A stretch of DNA of 64,000 nt from Actinomycetes bacterium (GTDB lineage Bacteria > Actinomycetota > Thermoleophilia > RBG-16-64-13): contig JAGXFW010000012.1 of NCBI GenBank assembly GCA_024637035.1, positions 1 to 64,000 on the forward strand, written 5' to 3'. The first letter of the stretch is position 1. Each line of letters begins with the position of its first letter. This document shows positions 46,904 to 56,523 of this stretch, one piece after another. The position numbers and the translations under genes were made by a program. Under the pieces are notes generated by a model, which worked only from the letters and a program-made list of their open reading frames with translations, was not told the DNA's origin and searched no databases.

Positions 46904-47524
46904 ATGCTATCCGCGGAGTGGGGGGCCCGAGGTGAGGTGTTGAGAGCCATTCGTTCACTGTCCGATCTGCTCGACCGGACATCAGGCACTTGGGTGACTC
47001 TGGCCGCCGCGCTGGTGTTCGCACTCTTCGTGACCCTTGTGCTTCCAGCTCAGACAGCGATCGTTTCGAGCGACGGCACCGCGATCGGTTCGCCCGATCT
47101 CTTGTTATGGTACTCAGCCGCCGATCTGTACGCGATGGCCGATGCCTATGGGGCTGATGGGCGCGCCGACTACCTGCGGGCCCGCCTGACCTTCGACATA
47201 GCATGGCCGGTCGTGTACGTAGTGTTCCTGACCACGGCGCTATCCAGCCTGTACCGAAGAGGGCCGGGCGAAGCTTCACGCCGGCGTTGGGTGAACCTCC
47301 TTCCACTGGTGGGCGGCGCCTTCGACCTTCTCGAGAACGCGGGTGCCTCAATCGTCATGGTTCGCTACCCCGAACCCACCCCTGTGATCGACGTGCTCAC
47401 CCCGCTTGCGACAACGGCGAAATGGGTGGTGCTTGTCGTGTGCTTCGCGCTGCTGTTCGTCGGCCTACTTTCGATTTGTTTCAGGTGGATACGGCGAGGG
47501 GGGCGCATTCCTGCGCGACACTGA
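46904..47524 (+). CDS. Multi-TM hypothetical membrane protein
   Basis: 206 aa with about four hydrophobic segments. Confidence 0.6.
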   Translation: MLSAEWGARGEVLRAIRSLSDLLDRTSGTWVTLAAALVFALFVTLVLPAQTAIVSSDGTAIGSPDLLLWYSAADLYAMADAYGADGRADYLRARLTFDIAWPVVYVVFLTTALSSLYRRGPGEASRRRWVNLLPLVGGAFDLLENAGASIVMVRYPEPTPVIDVLTPLATTAKWVVLVVCFALLFVGLLSICFRWIRRGGRIPARH

Positions 47525-47612
47525 TCCACCGCGTATGTTCGGCCGGTGGCACGTGGTGGGAAGAACAGATATCGAGAAGACGCATGTGCGCGACGGCCTA
47601 CGGAGGCGGAAG

Positions 47613-48032
47613 ATGACAACACCGGAGGTGCGCGGCTCAGGCACCACGGACGATCCATGGACCCTGCAGACTCCAAGCCTGTCGTCGGAGTATCAGCTGT
47701 ATCGTGATGAGGATGCCGATCCACCCGCCCTCGTGTGCGTCGTGGGGAAGACCGTCCTTTCGTACCATCTTTCCGCCGTCGAAGACCTACACGCGATGCT
47801 GAAGGCCCAGGGTGACTGGATGGCCCTCGGCAGCGCAGACGAGCAGAAGGAGGCGAAGGAGGGGACGGTCGAGGCGTGGGCGCGCTCTTCAGACAACCCC
47901 GTGGGTGGGTGGTACGGGCTGAAGAAGGGTCTGCGCGGCCGGTTTGCGAACTACGTGCCACCGCTACTCGAGGTGCTCGGGCTCGCCGAACTCGAGCACG
48001 GAGCGCGGAACAACCGGATGCGGGCCTTGTAG
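47613..48032 (+). CDS. Hypothetical protein
   Basis: MTTPEVRGSGTTDDPWTLQTPSLSSEYQLYRDEDADPPALVCVVGKT... Confidence 0.65.
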   Translation: MTTPEVRGSGTTDDPWTLQTPSLSSEYQLYRDEDADPPALVCVVGKTVLSYHLSAVEDLHAMLKAQGDWMALGSADEQKEAKEGTVEAWARSSDNPVGGWYGLKKGLRGRFANYVPPLLEVLGLAELEHGARNNRMRAL

Positions 48033-48137
48033 GAGTAGACCGCGCCGGCGCACGTGAGGCGGTCGTATCCACGTAGAGCAGTCCGGAACACGGACGTCTC
48101 GAGCCCCTCGGTTCGACTCGACCCGAGTCACGCTAGA

Positions 48138-49547
48138 ATGGCGGACATGAAGCATCCGAGCAGCCTGTCGCAGCGTCTAGCCCTCAGAGACGGTAGTGAG
48201 GCGCTTGTCCGTGCGATCAGGCTCGACGACAAGCAGCGTTTGAGCGATGCCTTTCACCGGCTGACCGGCACGTCGGTCTACTTCCGGTTCTTCAGCAACA
48301 AGAAAGCGCTGACGGAAGCGGAGCTCGAGCACTTCACCGAACTCGACTTCTACCATCACGTGGGGCTGGTCGCGACCGTGTTCCGCGGGGGCCAGGAGCG
48401 GATCGTCGGCGTCGGCAGGTACGTCGAGGCTACGCCTGAGGGACCGGAGCGGGTCGCCGAGATCGCCTTCGCCGTGGATGACGAGTTCCACCACCTCGGG
48501 GTGGGCACCCGCCTGTTCGAGCAGATCGTTCGCATCGCGCGGACGCAGGGGATCGGGAGACTGGAAGCGGATGTGCTGCTGGACAACATGGGCATGTTGG
48601 AGATCTTCCGGCACAGCGGCTACAGTCTGAGAACGACGATCGGCGATGGGATCGCGAATGTGTCGTTCAGCATTGGGCGTGAGCCTCCGGGTCGGTTGGC
48701 GCCTTGTTCCACCGCCGGTGAATGCGCGACCGGCGTGGGACTGCTCGTGGCCGCGAGCCAGGAACACGAGGGGCTCGACGGGACGCTGCACCTGGAACCC
48801 GCCGCCCCGCGTGCCGGCGAGACGAACCAGTTCTGCTACTCGGAAGACGGTGTCGTTCTCGGTGTGGTCACCCTGTGGTCGGGGGCCAGCGTCGAGTTGG
48901 CGGCATTGGTGCATCCCGCCCACCGGCGCAAAGGGATAGGGAGAGTTCTGCTGGAGACGGCCCGTGCCGAGTGCCGACGCAGGGGCTTGAGCACGATCTT
49001 GCTGGTGAGCGAAGAGTCCTCGTTCGCGGGTCCGTCATTCGCCCAAGTCGGCGGCGGCCGCTACCGCTTCTCGGAACACCTGATGGAGGTCGACCCTGCG
49101 ACCGCTCCGCTCGCGTCGGCTCCGCCTGGGGAGTCGATGGCACTGCGAGAGGCGGATGTGGGCGATTCGGAGGCGCTGGGGCATCTGTTCTCGGTCTGCT
49201 TCGACGACCCCGAGGAATGGCGGCGCGGTCAGGTCTCCGCATGGCTTCGCGACCCGGGGCAGCGCATCTACATCGGCTCCTTGGACGGGCAGGCGGTCGC
49301 CGTGCTCCGTGCCGGCGCCCCTGCTAACAGTGAGACCGCGGATCTGAACACTCTTGGCGTCCACCCGGCATTCCGTGGGCGCGGGGTGGGACGTCGGATG
49401 CTCGAGCATGTGCTACGTGTCTTGCTGGGGGAGGGAAGGACCGTGCGTATCGAGGTGCAGACGGACAACGAGAAGGCGCTCTCGCTGTACCTCTCCTGTG
49501 GTTTCCGGATCATCACCACCTACCGGTACTACGAGCTGCGCACGTAG
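48138..49547 (+). CDS. Multi-domain GNAT family N-acetyltransferase
   Basis: Three acetyl-CoA-loop-like segments: HHLGVGTRLFEQIVR, HRRKGIGRVLLETAR, FRGRGVGRRMLEHVL. Confidence 0.85.
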   Translation: MADMKHPSSLSQRLALRDGSEALVRAIRLDDKQRLSDAFHRLTGTSVYFRFFSNKKALTEAELEHFTELDFYHHVGLVATVFRGGQERIVGVGRYVEATPEGPERVAEIAFAVDDEFHHLGVGTRLFEQIVRIARTQGIGRLEADVLLDNMGMLEIFRHSGYSLRTTIGDGIANVSFSIGREPPGRLAPCSTAGECATGVGLLVAASQEHEGLDGTLHLEPAAPRAGETNQFCYSEDGVVLGVVTLWSGASVELAALVHPAHRRKGIGRVLLETARAECRRRGLSTILLVSEESSFAGPSFAQVGGGRYRFSEHLMEVDPATAPLASAPPGESMALREADVGDSEALGHLFSVCFDDPEEWRRGQVSAWLRDPGQRIYIGSLDGQAVAVLRAGAPANSETADLNTLGVHPAFRGRGVGRRMLEHVLRVLLGEGRTVRIEVQTDNEKALSLYLSCGFRIITTYRYYELRT

Positions 49548-49565
49548 CGGGGGCCAACGAAGTTC

Positions 49566-49607
49566 TATCCGGGTAGTATTGACTTCATAGTTTTACCCGG
49601 GTAGAAT
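49566..49607 (+). promoter_or_regulatory. Candidate promoter with paired TAYCCGGGTA elements
   Basis: TTGACT (49579-49584)-N17-TAGAAT (49602-49607); TATCCGGGTA at 49566 and TACCCGGGTA at 49594. Confidence 0.6.
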
Positions 49608-49695
49608 GCCGCCCGTCGTAAGCTGAGTGCCGGCCGTGCAGCCGTCGAGCCACACTCGAGCGCCATTCGATTGCTGTTCTAGCCTAGGGTGACCC

Positions 49696-50298
49696 ATGCA
49701 CGAGACGAGTCCATACACCGCGTTCGCCGATCACGAGCGGGTGGCATCGGGGGATCGCCTGCAGGTGGCGCTCGCCGTGAAGGCACTCGTGGACTCGGGT
49801 GACCGGCGAACGATGCTGATCTTCGTCGATCGCACCGGCGCCCAGGTGGACATGGATCTTCGAGGCACGATCGAGGAGGTGGAACGACGTCTGTCGGCGG
49901 GACGCGGGGACAGTGAGGAGGCCGAAGTGCTCCCCGAACGCCCGCGGACACGGCGTTCGCCGGGCCGGCCCAAATTGGGCGTCGTCGGTCGCGAGATCAC
50001 CCTGTTGCCTCGGCAGTGGGAATGGCTGAACGCCCAACCCAGCGGCGCTTCCGTCACCCTTCGAAAGCTGGTGGACGCCGCGCGCCGCGAGAACGCCAGT
50101 AAGGACATCGTGCGCTCGGCCCAAGGGGCCGCCTTCAAGTTCATGTCCGCCGTCGCCGGGAACGAGCCCGGTTTCGAGGAGGCGAGCCGCTCCCTGTTCG
50201 CCGGCAATCAGGAGTCCTTCGAGAAGTACACCGAACCATGGCCTCAGGATGTGCGCGATCACGCTCGAACTCTTGCAGCTCAGGCGTTCGGGGGATGA
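49696..50298 (+). CDS. DUF2239 family protein
   Basis: YTAFADHERVASGDRLQVALAVK; GRPKLGVVGREITLLPRQWEWLNAQPSGASVTLRKLVDAARR. Confidence 0.85.
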   Translation: MHETSPYTAFADHERVASGDRLQVALAVKALVDSGDRRTMLIFVDRTGAQVDMDLRGTIEEVERRLSAGRGDSEEAEVLPERPRTRRSPGRPKLGVVGREITLLPRQWEWLNAQPSGASVTLRKLVDAARRENASKDIVRSAQGAAFKFMSAVAGNEPGFEEASRSLFAGNQESFEKYTEPWPQDVRDHARTLAAQAFGG

Positions 50299-50322
50299 TG
50301 AGGTCTCGCCAAGGCGGCGCCG

Positions 50323-50982
50323 ATGTTCCAGCGTGACTACATCATGCGGAATGTGGAGCAGCTCGGTCCGGTGCTGGCCGCCATCCTGAAGACCAAGGTG
50401 GCGGGCGAACTCGAGGAGGCGGAAGTCCAGATCGCGACGGCCGGGATGCTGTTCCTCGGGTTCGACGTGGACCTGATCCGAAATCTGTCTGAAGAGAGTG
50501 TCCTGGAACTGGTGAGACAGAGGGATGAAGGGGACGCCGGCGCGTACGTCGTTGCGGCGGAGCTCCTCAGAGAGCAGGGCGATCTGCTCGAGCTGACGGC
50601 AGGGGCGGACGCGGGGCACGACAGCTACGTGAAGTCGTTGAGCATGTATCTGGAGGGATGGCACGGCAATCCGGTGCACCGCACGGAGGCCTACTCGGCG
50701 AGGATCACCGAGCTCTACGCTCGACTCAAGCCGCATACGATGTCGAACGAGATATCGAGCAGCCTCATGCGCTATTTCGAGACCACAGGAGAGTACGCGC
50801 ACGCTGAAGACGTGCTCTTCCGGCGTGTCGGCGGCGGTGATGACGATCTCATCGAACATGGGATCGGCTTCTACACCCGCCTGCTTTCGAAGCCCGATCG
50901 GGAATTGGTCGATGGCGAACTTCCACGGGACGAAGTGGAAGAGGGCTTGGCGACGCTGAGGAAGATGATCGCTCCGGGCTGA
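50323..50982 (+). CDS. DUF6483-like protein
   Basis: MFQRDYIMRNVEQLGPVLAAILKTKVAGELEEAE; family name from memory. Confidence 0.7.
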   Translation: MFQRDYIMRNVEQLGPVLAAILKTKVAGELEEAEVQIATAGMLFLGFDVDLIRNLSEESVLELVRQRDEGDAGAYVVAAELLREQGDLLELTAGADAGHDSYVKSLSMYLEGWHGNPVHRTEAYSARITELYARLKPHTMSNEISSSLMRYFETTGEYAHAEDVLFRRVGGGDDDLIEHGIGFYTRLLSKPDRELVDGELPRDEVEEGLATLRKMIAPG

Positions 50983-51100
50983 CTCCGCCAACAAGCACGA
51001 GCGTCTCACGTCCTAGTGCATAGGGGGATGGGCGACTGTACTCCCTGTTCGCCCCGGGACGGTACTTCGAGGGCGCGTCGGACAGGTCGACCGTCGAGGG

Positions 51101-51772
51101 ATGGCGCCGGAGGCTCGAGGAGTATCTGGGGCGGTAACCGTGCCGGAGCCAACCACCGACAGCCGCCCCGAGACCGTCCTCGTCCTCGGGGGCACGGGTC
51201 ACTACGGCCGGCACATCGTCGGGAGTCTCGAGGCCAAAGGCGTGGCGGTTCGCGTGCTCACTCGCAGCGCGGAGCGGGCACGCGGATGCCTGCCTGAATC
51301 GGTCGAGGTGATGGAAGGCGATCTTGAGTCACGTGAAGCCGTCATCCGCGCCCTGCGGGGCGTCGGTCGACTGGTGGTCAGCGTGTCGGCGTTCACCCGT
51401 GCACAAGTCCGCAGGCTGGAGGCGGTCGAGAGAGACGCCGTGATCATGGCGCTCGCTGAAGCTGAGGCGGCGGGAGTGACGCGCGTCGTCTACTTGTCGG
51501 TCTTCGATATCCGCCCGGAGATCTCCGAGCGGCTGCGTCTCGTCAGCGCGAAGATCAAGCTCGATGTGGAGGCGTACCTCAGGTCATCGGGGTTCGACTG
51601 GACGGTCCTTGGCGCACCGCCCTCGATGGAGATCTTCTTCGCGATGACCCGGGGCGACCGGATGGTGGTGCCCGGGCTTCAGTCGAGGACCATGCGGAAC
51701 TAGTCCGCACCTTCGACTACACTCCCACCACCTTCGAGATGGAGGCGCTTCGGCGGCAGCGCGATGGCTGAA
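51101..51772 (+). pseudogene. NmrA/SDR-type NAD(P)-binding protein, probably frameshifted near 51690
   Basis: VLVLGGTGHYGRHIVGSLEAKGVAVRVLTRSAERA in frame 51101..51703; an SDR-like tail HAELVRTFDYTPTTFEMEALRRQRDG continues in another frame. Confidence 0.55.
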
Positions 51773-52174
51773 CCCGTCCAGCCGTTCCTCGACTCGCTCG
51801 TCGAGTGGGCGTCCACTCAGTCTGAGGTGGAGGCCGTGGCTCTGGTGGGCTCGTACGCGCGCGGCGCGGCCACCGAGTCGTCAGACGTCGACCTCATGCT
51901 TCTGGTGCGCGACCCCGCTGCGTACCTGGCCGACAGACGGTGGCTCGCCGAGTTCGGCCATGCCGAGAGGCACACGACGGAGGAATACGGTCCGGTGACG
52001 TCCCTGCGAGTTTGGTATCTCGGCGGGCTCGAGGTGGAGTTCGGTTTCGCGACCCCGGATTGGGCGATGCCGCCATTGGACGAGGGGACGCGGGCTGTGA
52101 TCGAAGCCGGCAGTCGGATCCTGTTCGAGCGACGGCCTCTGCTCAGCCCGTTCTTGCTCGGCCCCGGTGCATGA
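51764..52174 (+). CDS. Nucleotidyltransferase domain protein
   Basis: VEAVALVGSYARGAATESSDVDLMLLV. Confidence 0.85.
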   Translation: MAEPVQPFLDSLVEWASTQSEVEAVALVGSYARGAATESSDVDLMLLVRDPAAYLADRRWLAEFGHAERHTTEEYGPVTSLRVWYLGGLEVEFGFATPDWAMPPLDEGTRAVIEAGSRILFERRPLLSPFLLGPGA

Positions 52175-52300
52175 GCGTCGACCTTGCCGGACTCAGCGCG
52201 TACTCCTCGAGACCCCTCGTTGAAGTGAACGGCCGTGGCTCTGCTCGTGGTATCGTGACGACCGTTGCGTGGGCAGTTCAGGGTGGAAAGGACCAGGCCA

Positions 52301-53347
52301 GTGGCATCTCCCTCTCGTTCGCGGATGATCGGGGCCTTCGCCATCATCTACGTGGTGTGGGGCACCACATTCCTCGGCATCCACTATGCGATCGCGACCT
52401 TGCCCCCGTTCTTCATGGGCTCGGTCCGCTACCTGATCGCGGGCGCGGCGCTCTACGGCTGGGCCCATTTCAGGAAGGCTGCTCGGCCGTCTGCGCGTCA
52501 CTGGAAGACGGCGTTCATCGCGGGCGCGTTCTTCATGCTCATCGGCCAGGGTGGCGTGGCCTGGGGTCAGCAGAGCGTTCCCAGCGGGGTGGCGGGTGTT
52601 CTCGTGGGCACGATCCCCATGTGGATCCTCCTGCTCGAGTGGATCCGGCCGGGTGGTCGCAGACCGGGGCTCTTAGTGAGCGTCGGTCTGCTGCTGGGCT
52701 TCGTTGGCGTGGTCATCCTGGTGGCGCCTTGGGATTCGGGAACGCAGGCGATCGATCCACTGGGTGCCGCCTCTATTCTTGTGGCCGCGCTGGCCTGGGC
52801 GGTCGGATCGCTCTACGCGAAGTCCGTCGAGTGGCCAGAGTCGCATTCGCAGGCGGCAGGCATGCAGCTGTTCGCGGGCGGCGTGCTGCTGGCGGGGGCG
52901 TCGGCGATCAGCGGCGATCTGCGGGGCTTGTCCGTGGCCGACGTCTCGTTCACTTCGGCACTGGCCGTGCTCTATCTGGTCGTGTTCAGCTCGATCATCG
53001 CGTTCAGCGCGTACTCCTGGCTACTTGGTGTGTGTCGCCCCACTCGGGTGGCCACCTTCGCGTACGTGAACCCGGTGGTGGCGGTGAGTCTCGGGTGGCT
53101 GTTCGTGGGCGAGCCGCTCAGCGGGCGGATGGTGTTCGCCATAGCGATCACCCTGGGGGCCGTCGCTCTGGTCTCCACCGGCTCTCAGGCTGAGGATTCT
53201 TCGGCTGCCCCCGCGATCGAGGCGCCGTGTTGCTTCGATGTAGCGGAGGGTCTGGACCGGGCATCCGTCGAACCCGAGCCTGAGCCACAGGTGGTGGCGA
53301 CGGGCGCCGCGATGCACCCCACTGAGATCCGCCCGGCCGGGGTCTGA
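52301..53347 (+). CDS. EamA/DMT family transporter
   Basis: 10-TM-like; MIGAFAIIYVVWGTTFLGIHYAIATLPPFFMGSVRYLIAG; VNPVVAVSLGWLFVGEPLS. Confidence 0.9.
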   Translation: MASPSRSRMIGAFAIIYVVWGTTFLGIHYAIATLPPFFMGSVRYLIAGAALYGWAHFRKAARPSARHWKTAFIAGAFFMLIGQGGVAWGQQSVPSGVAGVLVGTIPMWILLLEWIRPGGRRPGLLVSVGLLLGFVGVVILVAPWDSGTQAIDPLGAASILVAALAWAVGSLYAKSVEWPESHSQAAGMQLFAGGVLLAGASAISGDLRGLSVADVSFTSALAVLYLVVFSSIIAFSAYSWLLGVCRPTRVATFAYVNPVVAVSLGWLFVGEPLSGRMVFAIAITLGAVALVSTGSQAEDSSAAPAIEAPCCFDVAEGLDRASVEPEPEPQVVATGAAMHPTEIRPAGV

Positions 53348-53434
53348 CCCGGCGGGAGCGACCGTGGAGGGTTGCGACCGGCGCCGAGGCGCCGTACGGG
53401 GCCTCGTGACGGCGCCTTCCGGGCGGATTCTCGC

Positions 53435-54107
53435 CTACCTTGCGGCTCGCGTCGCGTTCGCCTCGATCGCGTCGCACAGGTACTGGGCCATGCCGGTGCG
53501 GATCTTCTCGTAGGTCGCGGTGAACCCGGGATCGGTGATGTACATGCGACCCAGGTTCACGTGCATCGGGTGGGGGCAAGGGTAGAACCAACGATCGATC
53601 TGCAGACGATGACGTTCCGCCTGATCCATGGCCAGAGGATCGCTCGGCGGCACGCCCTCGTCCATGAGTGACGCGACAGCGGCTGTGATCTCGTCGCTTT
53701 CGGCTTTGAACCTCTCCCAGTCCTGCTTCGTGTAGGCCTTGGTGCGGCGCGCCGACTCCTTGTAGGCGTCAGTGTGGCCCCAACGCTCCTTGGCCTCCTC
53801 CTCGTGTTCGGACGGGTCGAAATCGTCGAACACCTCGAACATCTCTTCCTTGGTCATCAGGATGCCCCCTTCTAGGGATACCAGCGTGGCGTCGATGAGC
53901 CCGAGCATGGCTTCCAGGCGCAATATCTGTTCCTTCAGCGCGCTCCTCTGTTGGTGAAGCACCTCCCTGCGTGCGAACGCCGGATCGGACATCAGTTCGC
54001 GGATCTCGGCCAGGGAGCGTCCGCACGCTCACGTGGGCGAGTCTCGCAACCTCACCAACCTTAAGGGATGGCGCCGAAGGCGCGTAGTGCTGATCTGTGC
54101 GTTCCAT
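53435..54107 (-). pseudogene. MerR/TipA-like regulator with internal deletion: intact TipAS domain, truncated HTH
   Basis: 53435..53992 encodes SLAEIRELMSDPAFARREVLHQQRSALKEQI + TipAS domain. LKVGEVARLAHVSVRTL (HTH start) is in another frame just upstream. Confidence 0.65.
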
Positions 54108-54258
54108 GCCTGAAGCTTAGACCATGACGTATCGTGAGGGTCAAGCGGCGCCTGTGGGCGCCTGTTTGCAGGAGGACGAGTGAAGATATGATGGTGGAGG
54201 CACGCGCGCAGCCCGCGCGCGGCGCACGTACCGCGACCGACCAACACGGAGGGCCTCG

Positions 54259-55002
54259 ATGTCCGAGTGGTTCCGCACTTTCTTCGCCCGTGACTACATC
54301 GATCGCTATGCGCGCGTCACCGACGAGGATGTCACCCGGCTGGAGGTCGATGGACTGATCAAGGCGCTGGAACTCAGGCCTCCCGCGCGAGTGCTCGACC
54401 TGGCCTGCGCCTACGGTCGCCACGCTCTGGCGCTGGCGAACCTGGGTTACGAAGTCACCGGGTTCGACCTCTCCTTCGACCTCCTCGCCGAAGCCGAGCT
54501 GCGGGCCCAGGGAGCAGGCGCCACAGTGCGGCTCATGGAAGGGGACATGCGCAAGTTGCCGTTCGTGCACGAGTTCGACGTGGTGGTGAACCTCTTCACC
54601 TCTTTCGGGTTCTTCGATGACGAGCGCGACAGTCGTCGCGTCATGGAGGGGATCCACGCGGCACTCGACGAGGGTGGACGGCTGCTCCTGGACGTGATCA
54701 ACCGTGATGCGATCCTGCGCGACTTCCAACCTCGCATGTGGCGCGAGGCGGACGACGGCTACGTGCTCTCGGAGAGCACGTATGACCCGGCGCGCTCGCG
54801 CCTCATTGGAAGGCAGCTGCACGTGTCCACAAAGGGGCGGGTGGACGAGAGTTCCTTCACACTCCGCCTGTACGCGATGCACGAACTGCGGGCGCTCATC
54901 GAGGCGGCCGGTTTCGAGGTGCAGGCCGTGTACGGAGGGTTCGATCTCTCCCCGTTCGAACTCGATTCGCCGCGGATCGTGATGGTGGCGCGACGCCCGT
55001 AG
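54259..55002 (+). CDS. Class I SAM-dependent methyltransferase
   Basis: RVLDLACAYGRHALALANLGYEVTGFDLSFDLLAEAE. Confidence 0.9.
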   Translation: MSEWFRTFFARDYIDRYARVTDEDVTRLEVDGLIKALELRPPARVLDLACAYGRHALALANLGYEVTGFDLSFDLLAEAELRAQGAGATVRLMEGDMRKLPFVHEFDVVVNLFTSFGFFDDERDSRRVMEGIHAALDEGGRLLLDVINRDAILRDFQPRMWREADDGYVLSESTYDPARSRLIGRQLHVSTKGRVDESSFTLRLYAMHELRALIEAAGFEVQAVYGGFDLSPFELDSPRIVMVARRP

Positions 55003-55080
55003 GGCCCGTTCCGCGCGGGAGGCGCGCTCGCCGCGCGCTTGCCGCGCGTTCGCCGGCCGGTGCATCTGGCCTAAGGACGC

Positions 55081-55112
55081 GCATCGGCGCCCCCTCGCGG
55101 GAGCGCCGATGC
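55081..55112. terminator. Strong stem-loop between convergent genes
   Basis: GCATCGGCGC (55081-55090) / GCGCCGATGC (55103-55112). Confidence 0.65.
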
Positions 55113-55169
55113 TGTGATGCGCGGACGGGAGCCGGGCGTCTGGGCACCCGGCACGTGGGGCGGTGTGAC

Positions 55170-56522
55170 CTAGGAGGGCTTCTCCGCCCCTTTGCGCGCG
55201 TAGTACCACCAAGCGATGCCGATGTTCACCAAGTAGAAGACCGCCGCACCGTAGAAGAAGGTGTTGGGCGAACCCGTGCGGGCGATGGCCACTCCCAGGA
55301 GCACCGAGAAGAAGAAGGGTCCGTAGGCAGCCACCGCTGCGGTCCAGCCGATCACACCGCTGGCTTGCCGTGGTGGGAAGCAGATAGGCATCTGGCGGAA
55401 GGTGGAAGCGTTCCCCACGCCTGCGAAGAAGAAGAGCGCCAGCATGAAGGTGAGGAACAGAGGGAACTGCGCAGTGCTCTCAGGGCTGGTGTAGAAGGTC
55501 ACGGCGATAGCGCCCGCCAGTAGACCGATCCCGCTCAGCACCGTGAGGATGCCTCCGCCCACCTTGTCGGCGATCGGGCCGGCAGCCACCCGAGCCAACG
55601 AGCCGATCAGAGGGCCCAGGAACGCGTAGGTGAGCGGGTCCGGCGCGTCGGGGAAGCCGCCGAACACCTCCTTGATCAGCAGTGGGAACGAGGCGGCGAA
55701 GCCGGAGAACGAACCGAAGGTCATGATGTAGAGCGAAGTCATGAACCAGGTGTGCTTGTCTTTGAAGATGTCCGATTGCTCTCGTATGTTGGCCCGAACC
55801 GGGACACTGCGTAGGGTGATCCAGGCCACGACTCCGGCCACAATGATCAGAGGGATGTACCAATAGGCCGCGTTCTGGAGCCAGATTGGCTTGGTGGTCT
55901 CGCCCTTGGTGAAGGTCTGCGAAACCCCGAGCGCGCCAAGGAGGGCAAAACCGACGATCCACGGGGTCACGAACTGAGTGATGCTCACTCCCAGGTTGCC
56001 GATCCCGGCCTGGATGCCGAGCGCGGTTCCCTGCAGTCTCTTGGGAAAGAAAAGGCTTGTGCTGGGCATGAACGACGAGAAGTTGCCTCCCCCGAAACCG
56101 GCCGTCAGACCGAGGATCATGAGCACGTAGTAGGGCGTCGAGATGTCTTGCACGGCGATCGCCCAGCCCACGCACGGCACCAGGAGCAGGAGCGTCGCGA
56201 TGGTCACCACGTGCCTCGTGCCGTACATGGGTACGAGGAAGGTATGGATGATGCGGAGGGTTCCCGCCGCCAGGCCGGGCATGGCGGCCAGCCAGAAGAG
56301 CTGCGTCGTGCTGAGTTTGAAGCCGATGGCGGGCAGGCGCACCACCAGGGCGCTCACCATGAACCATGTCGCGAAGGCCAAGACCAAGCTGGCGGTCGTG
56401 ACGATCAAGGTGCGCCAGGCTATCTTCTTGCCGGTGGCCTCCCAGAAGACCGGGTCTTCGGGCGTCCAGGTATCCAGCCAGGTGCGTGATGCGTGGCCGG
56501 GTGCGGCGGCGTTCTCTTGCAT
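55170..56522 (-). CDS. narK: Nitrate/nitrite MFS transporter
   Basis: NarK-like NFSSFMPSTSLFFPKRLQGTALGIQAGIGNLGVSITQFVTPW. Start placed at MQENAA, just after the upstream stop. Confidence 0.88.
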   Translation of the reverse strand: MQENAAAPGHASRTWLDTWTPEDPVFWEATGKKIAWRTLIVTTASLVLAFATWFMVSALVVRLPAIGFKLSTTQLFWLAAMPGLAAGTLRIIHTFLVPMYGTRHVVTIATLLLLVPCVGWAIAVQDISTPYYVLMILGLTAGFGGGNFSSFMPSTSLFFPKRLQGTALGIQAGIGNLGVSITQFVTPWIVGFALLGALGVSQTFTKGETTKPIWLQNAAYWYIPLIIVAGVVAWITLRSVPVRANIREQSDIFKDKHTWFMTSLYIMTFGSFSGFAASFPLLIKEVFGGFPDAPDPLTYAFLGPLIGSLARVAAGPIADKVGGGILTVLSGIGLLAGAIAVTFYTSPESTAQFPLFLTFMLALFFFAGVGNASTFRQMPICFPPRQASGVIGWTAAVAAYGPFFFSVLLGVAIARTGSPNTFFYGAAVFYLVNIGIAWWYYARKGAEKPS

Positions 56523-56523
56523 G

